This document shows positions 9,701-17,413 of a stretch of 36,781 bases of DNA, piece by piece. The translations under genes and the position numbers were made by a program. The stretch lies in assembly GCA_023261605.1 (NCBI GenBank), contig JAHFOP010000003.1, positions 1 through 36,781 of the forward strand, read 5' to 3'. Each line of letters opens with the position of its first letter. Position 1 is the stretch's first letter. The notes under the pieces were generated by a model that was given only the letters and a program-made list of their open reading frames with translations, ran no database searches and was not told the DNA's origin. Source of the DNA: Candidatus Moraniibacteriota bacterium. GTDB taxonomy: Bacteria > Patescibacteriota > Minisyncoccia > Moranbacterales > UBA2206.

Positions 9701-12700
9701 TCATACTGGCCGTGATTGTCCCCCCATCCAGCGAACCGAGGTTTATTCCATTGACGATGATGGCACCGTTTGAGCCAACGCTTCCTGTCCCAGTGACTGT
9801 GCTTGTTGCGGAATTGATATCGTCTATGGAATAGCTGACGCTGGCGTTGGCCTCCCCCGTCCCGGTGATTGTCACTTGGCTTTTATTGGAGTCTGTGATT
9901 GGATCAAGAAGTGTAATACTCGGAGCGAGAGGTGCCGTTGTGTCGATCACGATATCGCTGCTCTCTGCAAGATTGCTGGACAGCGTGAAATTGGTCATTT
10001 GGTTTTGAGCCAGATCCTTGATTATTCCGGAGACATTAGAAACGTTGAGATCAGTACTGTTTTCTCCGGCTTGGACCAAGTAGCTGCAGCTGGTTCTGTC
10101 AGAACTAGAAACAGTGAAAGCGCAGCTTCCGCCGCTGTTAAAAGTCACAGCCGCATATCCTGTGGTATTGACCGGCTCGGAAAAAGTGAAATCAACATTG
10201 ATTGATTCTCCCGCCTTAAAGCTTCCATTGGGGTGGCTCGAAGTGACGTTGGCGATAGTAGGCTTGCCGGTGGGAGTCGTGTCGATCACAATGGCTTTGT
10301 TCGCCGCCAGATTGGTAGCGGGAGTGAAATTGGTCAGAGTGTTTTGGGCTTGGTCTTTGATTGTTCCGGAAATACTGAAGGCGTCGAGATCAATGCTGTT
10401 TTCTCCGCTTTGCACGATATAATCGCAGGTGCCGAAATTGGAATTGCTGATAGGAAATGTGCAGCTTCCTCCACTGTCAAGCGTCACCGTTACGAGATTC
10501 GAAGTGACCGGCTCAGAAAAAGTCACATCAATGTCGATCAATTCCGGATCAGAAAATGTTCCATCAGCATGATTGGAGCTGACACCATTGATCACTGGCG
10601 CCGTCGTATCAATCACAATAGCTTTGTTCGCCGCCAGATTGGTCGCGGGAACAAAATTTGTCATCGGATTCAGCGCTTGATCATTGATTGTCCCGGTAAT
10701 CGCTTGCACATTAAGATCTGAGGATGTGTCTCCGGCTTGCACGACATAGTCGCAAGTTCCAAAATTAGAATTATTCACCGGGAATGAGCATGATTGATCG
10801 GTTGTTCCGGTTTCCAAAGTAACCGTAACATCTCCGGTGGAAGTGACGTTTTCGGAAAAAGTCACATCGATGTCAATGGTTTCTCCGGCTTTGAAACTTC
10901 CGTCGGCGTGGTTGGAAGAAATATTGGAAACGGTTGGACTGCTATTATCCTTAATAACACCTGTCTGGCTATTTGTCCCAGCATTTAAAGCCGGGTCAAT
11001 ATCTCTAAGATAAAGATTGAAAGCTCCATCACCCAGCGCATCCCATCCCGTTAAAGAACTAAGCGCGGTACTTCCGCTGGAGCAGCTTACCCAATTTAAA
11101 TTATCAATAGAACATTCCGGATTAACTATCTCGTCATCTGAAAATGTAATTTTAGCGCCATCACCCGCTCTCACCCCCGCAGTCGGATAAGTGATATTAA
11201 CCGTCGGCGCCGTCGTGTCAATTACGATATTTTTATTTTGGTTTAAGTTAGTCGCGGGAACAAAATTTGTCATCGGATTCAGCGCTTGATCATTGATTGT
11301 CCCGGTAATCGCTTGCACATTAAGATCTGAGGATGTGTCTCCGGCTTGCACGACATAGTCGCAAGTTCCAAAATTAGAATTATTCACCGGGAATGAGCAT
11401 GATTGATCGGTTGTTCCGGTTTCCAAAGTAACCGTAACATCTCCGGTGGAAGTGACGTTTTCGGAAAAAGTCACATCGATGTCAATGGTTTCTCCGGCTT
11501 TGAAACTTCCGTCGGCGTGGTTGGAAGAAATATTGGAAACGGTTGGCGTGGCATTATCCACGTTAAGTTGCCCAACATTTACATAAGCAACATTGTTCGC
11601 ATTGTCAGTCGCCGCAACGCAAAGATAATCCGAGTGGTCACCGGTAATATTGAAATTGATGCCGCTGGAAAAAGAATTATTTATCGTATCGTTTTCATCA
11701 CAAATATTATTCAAACTAAAACCGTAAAATTGCGAAGCCACTCCTGTTCCTCCAACGTCACTCACGGTCAAGTTTATCGTGTCTGTTTTAGCAGACGATC
11801 CAGACACCCCATCATTTATGACAAAGGTCGGGATGACCGTGTCAATAATGAAAGTGTCTACGTTATTATTATCATCCATTGTGTTTCCGGCTAAATCTTT
11901 TGCTCCGCTTATTTTGAGAGTTGCCGTTCCATTGGCATCCCCAGACACAACATTGATTGTTCCTGACCAATGCGTTGAATCAGTATAACCCCCTGTTACG
12001 GGGAGATTGTTCGTGTCATTTTTTTCAATAGTCGCCGTTAAAGAAACGGACTGATCCATTGGATTATCAAAAGTTAGAGAAACATTGACTACTCCCGCCT
12101 TAGCATTATCCGGACTTACTAGCCCACTGATTATCACTGGCTTAATTGTATCGGTGTAGGCCGCCCTGGACGCTTCATCAGTTGGATTGACGTCAGTCGA
12201 AGTGTTACTAAGAACATCCGTTCCGGTAAGTTTAATGTTTTCCAGCGAAGTCCCCGAGGCACTGGCATCATAAATGATATCTCTCGAATATCTATAATCG
12301 TTATTACTAATCAGAGTAGTTGGTAATGATACTACATCATTACCAGTTCCTTCCGCATCAATGCTGATTGTTGGAGCACCATTCAATGCTTCGTTGGCGC
12401 TGATTTTTAAATAGTAAGTTCCGGCTTTAAGTTCCGGATTATCGCCCAGTGAATTCAATAAATCAAAATCGGAATAATATTGAACGGAAAAAGTCGGGCC
12501 GGTCGTATCTTTACTGACGGTATCATTTCCGCTAACACTCACATTCTGCGCTATATCCACCAGTGTTACTGTGGCCGTCAGTGTTCCATCATCCAATCCT
12601 GCGACACTTATCCCCGTAATGTCAGTTGAGCCATCCGGCTCTATGATATCTGAATTTCCCGCAACCGGATTGGTAAAAGTATTTCCTACATCATCGATAG

Positions 12701-14534
12701 AATAATGAATGGTCGCCCCCACCTCTCCACTAACACGAAGTGTAACATTGTTTTTATTCGCATTATTTATTGGATCAGTCATAAATTGCACCACACTAGG
12801 CTGATCCGGAGCAATAGTGTCAATTATAATCGCAGAACCATCGGAAATGTTGGTGACCGGCAGAGATGTCCCCAACTGTTCATTTCCCGCCATATCAATC
12901 GCGCTTTGATTTCCAATTGTCGCCACTCTCAAATCAGAACTGTTTTCTCCGGAACCTGTCGCGCCCACGACATAGCTGCCGCTAAGTTTATTGCCGGAAA
13001 CAATGGCAGAAAGAGTCATTTCTTTTCCCGAATCAAGCGTTACTGTAATGTTTGATCCATCAGCTAAATCTTCACTGGCGCCATAAGTCGCAGTAATGTT
13101 TATCGCGCTTCCTGGCCCATAAATATTGTCCGGCGAAGTGGAGGTGAAAGAAACTAATTGTGGAGCAGAAGTATCAAAAGTAACACCCGTTCTATCTATC
13201 TGATTAGCAGTGTTACCTGAAATATCCGCCCCACTGAAACTAAACGTATAGACCGTCCCGTCAACCAAGGAAACTTCTCCGCCTTGACAATTAGTGGTAT
13301 CGAAATTATTATGCGCTCCACTATTCAGAGCTGTTCCAATCAATACGCAGGTATGAGAAGGAGTCGGATCAGCAGCGCCGCCAGTCCTAGTTATAACAAT
13401 CGAGGCGCTATTCAACGTTTCAGAAAGCGTATAGGAAATATCTGAGTTTGCAGAAAGACTGTTCATGAATGATGATACTCCCGGCGAAACACCAGAAAAA
13501 ATCGGTGCCACTGTGTCCACTAAAATATCAGAAACCAGATGGATGTTACCGCTTGGCATAGTAATTCCCGTATGACAATAATTATTGGAGTCACAAACGT
13601 TTTGTGAAATCAACGAAGAAACTCTCAAGTCAACGGAATTTTCTCCGGAACCGGTTGCGCCAACTGTGTATGTTCCGGATAAAGTATTTGTGCCGACCGT
13701 GTTCAAAACAACTTCCACGCCTGTATCCAAAAGTACTGTCGCTGTTGAGGAGGCGCCTAGATTATTAGAGGCGCTGTCAACGTAGTTGGCTGTAATGTTT
13801 ATTTCATCCCCCGGACCATACGAGCCACTGGGACTAGATGAAGAAAAAGAAACCAAATAGGGCGCGCCAGTAGTGAAAGTCGAGTCGATTCCATAAAATG
13901 TAAAATTGCCGTAAATATCTTTCACCCTTGGCATATAATGTTTAACTGTTCCAGCGGAAAGACCGGCGATGGTCATGCTATGACTGGTGGTTGGAGTCTC
14001 CTCATCTCCAATTAATTGTCCATAATCGCTGGTTGATCCATAGGCCACATAAGAGTAGGACGCAATATCTGTTTCCCAAGTAATTGTCGCGTAAGTATTT
14101 GTAACTTCCGCCAGTCTAACATTGCTAATGACCGGCGCAGCCGCTGTTGTGAAGGAAAAACCTATCCCTCCATTATCATCAATTGTTTGATCGCCATTGG
14201 AATCAGTCGATCTTACTCTAAATTTGTAAGAAATATTGGGGTCCAGGTTGTTAATTGTAATACTGTGTCCTTTGACATATGAACTGGCGTTGCCACGCGT
14301 ATTGTCATAATTAGTCGTAAGTCCATAATCAACAAAGGAATTGGCGTCAATATCCGTTGTCCAAGTAATAGTCGCACTGATGGTTGTGATAGCGGAACTC
14401 CCCGTAGCAGAAATAACCGGAAAAGCCGCTTGCGCTTTTTGCGGAAAAACAAAAACAACTAAAAACATAAGCCCCGTCGCAATCCACGCAAGCTTATTTT
14501 CTTTAATTTTAAATTGAATTATTTTATTTTTCAT
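6795..14534 (-). CDS. Giant secreted FN3/Ig-like repeat protein (2,579 aa)
   Basis: An N-terminal signal peptide (hydrophobic WIATGLMFLVVFVFP, then QKAQA before AFPV) leads into repeat modules. Two fibronectin type III domains lie at about 36-223. About sixteen Ig-like beta modules follow, most ending in (I/V)(V/I)IDTTAPT-type linkers. At least six more FN3 domains run from about 1978 to 2550. Five of the modules share ADGSFKAGE(T/S)ID(I/V)DVTFSE and a Cys pair 13-14 residues apart (SCSFPVNNSNFGTC), perhaps a disulphide. Two of these are identical over 98 residues because of a 296-bp DNA repeat. The C-terminal tail (residues about 2555-2579) has no clear anchor or sorting signal. Such proteins are usually surface adhesins or stalks; substrate and partner are unknown. 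The gene begins 16 bases after the FtsX-type permease stop, so export or handling by that transporter is a reasonable inference. No Shine-Dalgarno is visible. Confidence 0.92.
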   Translation of the reverse strand: MKNKIIQFKIKENKLAWIATGLMFLVVFVFPQKAQAAFPVISATGSSAITTISATITWTTDIDANSFVDYGLTTNYDNTRGNASSYVKGHSITINNLDPNISYKFRVRSTDSNGDQTIDDNGGIGFSFTTAAAPVISNVRLAEVTNTYATITWETDIASYSYVAYGSTSDYGQLIGDEETPTTSHSMTIAGLSAGTVKHYMPRVKDIYGNFTFYGIDSTFTTGAPYLVSFSSSSPSGSYGPGDEINITANYVDSASNNLGASSTATVLLDTGVEVVLNTVGTNTLSGTYTVGATGSGENSVDLRVSSLISQNVCDSNNYCHTGITMPSGNIHLVSDILVDTVAPIFSGVSPGVSSFMNSLSANSDISYTLSETLNSASIVITRTGGAADPTPSHTCVLIGTALNSGAHNNFDTTNCQGGEVSLVDGTVYTFSFSGADISGNTANQIDRTGVTFDTSAPQLVSFTSTSPDNIYGPGSAINITATYGASEDLADGSNITVTLDSGKEMTLSAIVSGNKLSGSYVVGATGSGENSSDLRVATIGNQSAIDMAGNEQLGTSLPVTNISDGSAIIIDTIAPDQPSVVQFMTDPINNANKNNVTLRVSGEVGATIHYSIDDVGNTFTNPVAGNSDIIEPDGSTDITGISVAGLDDGTLTATVTLVDIAQNVSVSGNDTVSKDTTGPTFSVQYYSDFDLLNSLGDNPELKAGTYYLKISANEALNGAPTISIDAEGTGNDVVSLPTTLISNNDYRYSRDIIYDASASGTSLENIKLTGTDVLSNTSTDVNPTDEASRAAYTDTIKPVIISGLVSPDNAKAGVVNVSLTFDNPMDQSVSLTATIEKNDTNNLPVTGGYTDSTHWSGTINVVSGDANGTATLKISGAKDLAGNTMDDNNNVDTFIIDTVIPTFVINDGVSGSSAKTDTINLTVSDVGGTGVASQFYGFSLNNICDENDTINNSFSSGINFNITGDHSDYLCVAATDNANNVAYVNVGQLNVDNATPTVSNISSNHADGSFKAGETIDIDVTFSENVTSTGDVTVTLETGTTDQSCSFPVNNSNFGTCDYVVQAGDTSSDLNVQAITGTINDQALNPMTNFVPATNLNQNKNIVIDTTAPTVNITYPTAGVRAGDGAKITFSDDEIVNPECSIDNLNWVSCSSGSTALSSLTGWDALGDGAFNLYLRDIDPALNAGTNSQTGVIKDNSSPTVSNISSNHADGSFKAGETIDIDVTFSENVTSTGDVTVTLETGTTDQSCSFPVNNSNFGTCDYVVQAGDTSSDLNVQAITGTINDQALNPMTNFVPATNLAANKAIVIDTTAPVINGVSSNHADGTFSDPELIDIDVTFSEPVTSNLVTVTLDSGGSCTFPISNSNFGTCDYIVQSGENSIDLDAFSISGTIKDQAQNTLTNFTPATNLAANKAIVIDTTPTGKPTIANVTSSHPNGSFKAGESINVDFTFSEPVNTTGYAAVTFNSGGSCAFTVSSSDRTSCSYLVQAGENSTDLNVSNVSGIIKDLAQNQMTNFTLSSNLAESSDIVIDTTAPLAPSITLLDPITDSNKSQVTITGTGEANASVSYSIDDINSATSTVTGTGSVGSNGAIIVNGINLGSLDGGTITASMTLTDLAGNESATGEDMATSQIVKPTITNVTSDHADGTFHAREVINVELTFSELVTSTGDVSVTFDSGGSCTFSVTDSDTASCEYTVQTGENSFDLNVSNISGTIRDQAGNAMINFVPTLNLANNKDIVVDTTAVILNSFTSTTSDNIYGPGSKINITANYSENVVNGSITIILNTGTEITLDTITGGKTITGTYTVGATGSNENTSDLAISSISSQTVCDINTKCVTDTLLPNTNISSTSDIVVDTVAPDFFDILPANSSNIQSVTTNSNISFSLSENISSGSITITRTAWLADPGSPHVCILQGAALLQGEHIVFDTADCQGGAIDLVPGAVYKFLFQGEDLYGNASKEDEITGVSFGIDNSAPVISGVATSNSTSSSIVITWTTSELSNSLVDFGTDTTYGKTLGNSNESKMEHSVTIDNLEPGTEYKFRVRSADSENNSSIDDNGGAGYDFVTPFLATISNMNVGEITSSSATVTWNSDSAAYSYIYYGTTEDYGMIIGKEETLTENHSITIAGLSPNTKYYFRARTKDLNGNFSLGTESEFTTLDGTASDALDTTPPTISGAKVSKGLNSSMLVSWKTNKICNGMVRYGLDKNYGQSMAEDATIYSTGKFSSNHEVALDNLLSNTTYYYSIVSYDSSGNIAVSSDKTFKTDALSTVSSVKVTDVTLNSATIVWETGDPTTSEVEFGLTTEYGQQKANVQKTNMHKIELIGLAASKTYHFRVRGENKDNNSVFSDDYIFATNDKPEIRDKSIGEVTDSRVTLKWTTNVETDSQVEYLNKNDPTDKGTQGLPDLAVEHNLTIEGLNQGSEYEIKIKGTDANKISFESEVFSVTTLIDKTAPEISQINSQASFISNKDEKVQSIISWKTDEAATSQVVFDTKKDSNNGDTLQKSMEDENLSTNHVVVLTNLKSAAVYYFRVISKDKNSNTSESEEFSLLTPRKQKSVIQLIISNFEDTFGWMQKMKL
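10642..10937 (-). repeat. 296-bp perfect direct repeat inside the giant gene, copy B
   Basis: Base-for-base identical to 11251-11546 (offset 609 bp). It encodes residues about 1200-1297 of the giant FN3/Ig-like protein, one Cys-pair Ig-like module. The flanks diverge at once on both sides. Confidence 0.95.
11251..11546 (-). repeat. 296-bp perfect direct repeat inside the giant gene, copy A
   Basis: Identical to 10642-10937. It encodes residues about 997-1094. The 313 bp between the copies encode a different module. Complete identity, including silent positions, points to recent duplication or gene conversion. Confidence 0.95.
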
Positions 14535-14550
14535 TATGAAAAAATTTCTT

Positions 14551-15771
14551 TTATTTTTGCTTTAGCGCCACTAACGGATTCAGTTTTGAGGCACGCAGTG
14601 AAGGATAAATTCCGGTAATAAGCCCAATGAACGTGGAAAAAATCATGATAAAAACAATAAACCAAACTGGCGTGAAAAACATTTGCACTGACTGACCACC
14701 TAACGCTTTGGCTAAAAAATTAAATCCATAATTAGCTAAATTCGTTCCCAAAAAACCCAGTACAATTCCACCCACTCCACCTAAGAACCCGATAAGAACC
14801 GACTCGGTCAGAAATAAAAATAAAATTTCTCTTCTAGAGGCACCAATCGATCGCATTATTCCGATTTCATTGGTTCTTTCGAGCAAAGAAATAGTCATTG
14901 TGTTGAACATCCCAATGGCAGAAACGGTCAGAGATATAATGCCAAATAGCGCCAGAACTATCTGGATGATGGAAAAAATCTTATTAGTTTCATCCACTGT
15001 ATCAGTCAGCGCCATAACGGAAAAACCTTGACTCGTAACTTCGTTCCTAATCGCTTCCAAATTCGATTGGCTTTCTATCTTTATTTTTACTTCATCAAAA
15101 TAGTCCGGAGCAATTTCCCGCGTCCATCCACTTGGAATGAATCCGGAGCTTTCCGAGGGATCATCCAGGATTCCACAAATCACAAATTTCATATCCAAAT
15201 TGACCATTTCATTTTCGAATAGAAGATCTTGCTTTTCTTTTTTCCCCGGACTTTCTTTGGGAATAACGAGTGTAATTTCCACTTCTTTGCCAAGGGCACT
15301 ATTAAAATCTTCGAATCCCAAAGAAGTTAAAGTACCGGTAGATAAAATGATTTTTGCTTCCTTATCCCCCACATACCTTTCGCCGCCAGAAAGTTCAATT
15401 CCACCAAGACGAAGAAAATTCCCATCCACCGAAGAAAGTTTGGCACTACTGGTAACGCTTTCAAATTTTAATTGAGCGGAAACAATTTGTTGCGGACTCA
15501 CCTCTAAAACATTTTTCATTTGAGAAAATTTTTCCACCATTTGTTTGTCTATCTTAATTATTTGAGGGTTAGATGAAGTCACGTCAATTGTCAAAAGAGC
15601 GTCTGATTTCGCAATTTTATCTAAAAGTATTTTTTGTAAACCATAACCCAAAGAAACCAGGAACAAGGTCGTGCCGATTCCCACGCTTATTCCAAGTACG
15701 GTTAAAAATGTTCGAAGTTTTCTTGTCTTAAAATTTCTAACTGCCAGTTTCACATTGTCCGTTGCAAACAT
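14551..15771 (-). CDS. MacB/FtsX-type ABC transporter permease
   Basis: 406 residues from the ATG at 15771. The N-terminal NVKLAVRNFKTRKLRTFLTV leads into the first membrane helix (about 22-44). An extracytoplasmic MacB-like domain of about 225 residues follows, then three more helices. The loop after the second helix carries ERTNEIGIMRSIGASRREI, the hallmark of FtsX-type permeases. Such proteins do not usually move solutes across the membrane: they couple ATP hydrolysis to extracytoplasmic work such as lipoprotein release, substrate extrusion or hydrolase control. The gene follows its ATPase by 22 bases. An in-frame TTG at 15804 would overlap the ATPase stop by 11 bases, but has no ribosome binding site, and homologues usually begin close to the chosen ATG. 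The giant FN3/Ig-like gene follows directly, the likely client. Confidence 0.9.
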   Translation of the reverse strand: MFATDNVKLAVRNFKTRKLRTFLTVLGISVGIGTTLFLVSLGYGLQKILLDKIAKSDALLTIDVTSSNPQIIKIDKQMVEKFSQMKNVLEVSPQQIVSAQLKFESVTSSAKLSSVDGNFLRLGGIELSGGERYVGDKEAKIILSTGTLTSLGFEDFNSALGKEVEITLVIPKESPGKKEKQDLLFENEMVNLDMKFVICGILDDPSESSGFIPSGWTREIAPDYFDEVKIKIESQSNLEAIRNEVTSQGFSVMALTDTVDETNKIFSIIQIVLALFGIISLTVSAIGMFNTMTISLLERTNEIGIMRSIGASRREILFLFLTESVLIGFLGGVGGIVLGFLGTNLANYGFNFLAKALGGQSVQMFFTPVWFIVFIMIFSTFIGLITGIYPSLRASKLNPLVALKQK

Positions 15772-15793
15772 ATTTTTCTTTTTTTTGAAAAAG

Positions 15794-17215
15794 TTACCTG
15801 CCAAATTTAAGAAGCATCATCACTTCAAACTTTCGGGAAATGTTTCTCGCGCTTCTTTTGTTCATTCCCACTCCTCCGTTTTCAAAAGGACGATCCAGAT
15901 ATTCTTGAAATTCGTTCTTGCCTATTTTTGAAAGTAACCGATATTCAATTCCCTTATTCAAAGCCGCTACCTGACTCAAGGATAATTCTCCATTATATTC
16001 TTCCAAGAGAGATTTTCTCACTTCATCGATTGTTCTTTCAAATGAGCTCTTTTTATTTTCTCTAACACCATACGCTTCTTCCTGAATAAAATCAGCCTTA
16101 ACAGCCACCTCCTCAACAAGCGCGGAAAATTTAAGCGCCGTGTTTTTATTCAATCCCACTCCGCCACTTTCAATTGAAGAATCAAATATTTCAAAAAGCT
16201 CTTCTTGGCTGATCGTTTTCAACAAGCGCCTAGTAACCGCCGCCTCCATTATTTCAATCTCCCTGTAATCAAAGTTACTTAGAAGATAAGCCACCAACAT
16301 CTTAGCCTTAAAAGGAGCCATCATCACTTGCAGTTGCATAGAAGACAAATCCGGATAGGCTTGCAACAAAAGATCCAGCTCGGTTCTCTCCTTTTTTATC
16401 CCGCCATACTCATTTTCTCCGCGGATTATCTTTCTCTGTTCATTAATTTCTATTTTTATTATTTTTCCGTCTTTCATATAAACTATGCGATCGGCATAAA
16501 ACAACTGCTCGGGATTATGAGTTACCGCTACCACAGTTTTTTTCTCATGCAGATTAAGCGAATTGAAAATTTCCAAAACATTTTGCGCCGCCTCGCTGTC
16601 CAAATTACCCGTCGCTTCATCAGAAAGCAAAATTGGCGGATCATTTATAAGCGCTCTAGCAATTCCCACCCTTTGCTGTTGTCCGCCGGAAAGATCTTGC
16701 GGCAATCTATTTTCAAAAGAATCCACATTAAATTTTTTCAAAAGAATCCGACCATTTTTTTTTCTTTCCTGCGACCGAACCCTTTTGAAAATTTGTGGCA
16801 AGATAACATTATCCAATACACTTAGAGACGGAATAAGATTATACGTCTGAAAAACCATCCCGGTTTTTTTACGATGAAAGTTATTCAGATCGTTCGAAGA
16901 AAGATGCGCCAAATTTTGTCCGTCAACAAAAATTTTTCCCACGGTTGGAATTTCGAGCCCCGCGATAATGTTCAGAAGCGTTGACTTCCCCGACCCGGAT
17001 GGCCCAAAAAAAATAATATATTCTCCGGAATATATCTCGAGATTGATTCCATCCAACGCACGGGACTCATTGTTTTTTCCGGCAAAATAGATGACACTCA
17101 AATCTTTTATTCTGATGATCGGTTTTTCTTCAATTTCATTTTGGTCATCAGGAAGATCGACAGGAGGAGTTCCTGTATTTTTCAAATCAATTGTTGTGAG
17201 AAAAGGCGAATTCAT
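15794..17215 (-). CDS. MacB/LolD-like ABC ATPase with duplicated C-terminal module
   Basis: Residue numbers count from the TTG at 17221. The ATPase core spans about 35-258: Walker A GPSGSGKST (73-81), Q-loop VFQT (123-126), signature LSGGQQQR (177-184), Walker B ILLSDEA (197-203, where most relatives have LLADEP), D-loop GNLD and H-loop His235. It should energise the FtsX-type permease encoded next. MacB/LolD-type ATPases usually end near 230 residues, whereas this one has about 215 more. The extension holds two related helical modules: RLLKTISQEELFEIFDSSIE then SGGVGLNK (332-359), and RLLSKIGKNEFQEYLDRPFE then NGGVGMNK (428-455). The N-terminus also has an acidic, Pro-containing leader of about 33 residues. 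The ATG at 17215 is preferred over the TTG at 17221. Function of the extension is unknown. Confidence 0.92.
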   Translation of the reverse strand: MNSPFLTTIDLKNTGTPPVDLPDDQNEIEEKPIIRIKDLSVIYFAGKNNESRALDGINLEIYSGEYIIFFGPSGSGKSTLLNIIAGLEIPTVGKIFVDGQNLAHLSSNDLNNFHRKKTGMVFQTYNLIPSLSVLDNVILPQIFKRVRSQERKKNGRILLKKFNVDSFENRLPQDLSGGQQQRVGIARALINDPPILLSDEATGNLDSEAAQNVLEIFNSLNLHEKKTVVAVTHNPEQLFYADRIVYMKDGKIIKIEINEQRKIIRGENEYGGIKKERTELDLLLQAYPDLSSMQLQVMMAPFKAKMLVAYLLSNFDYREIEIMEAAVTRRLLKTISQEELFEIFDSSIESGGVGLNKNTALKFSALVEEVAVKADFIQEEAYGVRENKKSSFERTIDEVRKSLLEEYNGELSLSQVAALNKGIEYRLLSKIGKNEFQEYLDRPFENGGVGMNKRSARNISRKFEVMMLLKFGR

Positions 17216-17315
17216 AAGCAAGATTTTTTCTTTTATTTTTGTTAAATATGGCCAAAAAAGACCTTCTCAATCAGCCGTTTATTTAAAGCTCAATATTAAT
17301 TTTTTCCTCACCTAT

Positions 17316-17324
17316 ATTTTACCA
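17316..17324 (-). promoter_or_regulatory. Extended -10 promoter for the ABC/giant protein operon
   Basis: TGG-TAAAAT on the minus strand (TAAAAT at 17321-17316), inside TGTGGTAAAATAT. The same 13-mer stands before the 25705-27135 gene. The predicted leader is about 95 nt. No clear -35 box is visible. Confidence 0.55.
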
Positions 17325-17363
17325 CAAATCGACCGCAAAAAAAAGGCGAAGAACTCCCGAATA

Positions 17364-17396
17364 AAAAGCGGCTTTCCTTTCGAAAAAGCCGCTTTT
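17364..17396 (-). terminator. Intrinsic terminator after the DUF916-LysM-LytR_C gene
   Basis: A perfect 12-bp stem (17364-17375 with 17385-17396) contains the GC core GCGGC/GCCGC, with a 9-nt loop. On the minus strand it ends in a run of T. It lies 17 bases past the stop codon. Confidence 0.85.
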
Positions 17397-17413
17397 AATT
17401 CTATTTTTTCGTC

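Noticed and set aside
9876..11988. Plus-strand frames of 100-163 codons opposite the giant protein gene
   Set aside because: They are antisense shadows of a continuous 2,579-codon frame; two share a start only because of the 296-bp repeat.
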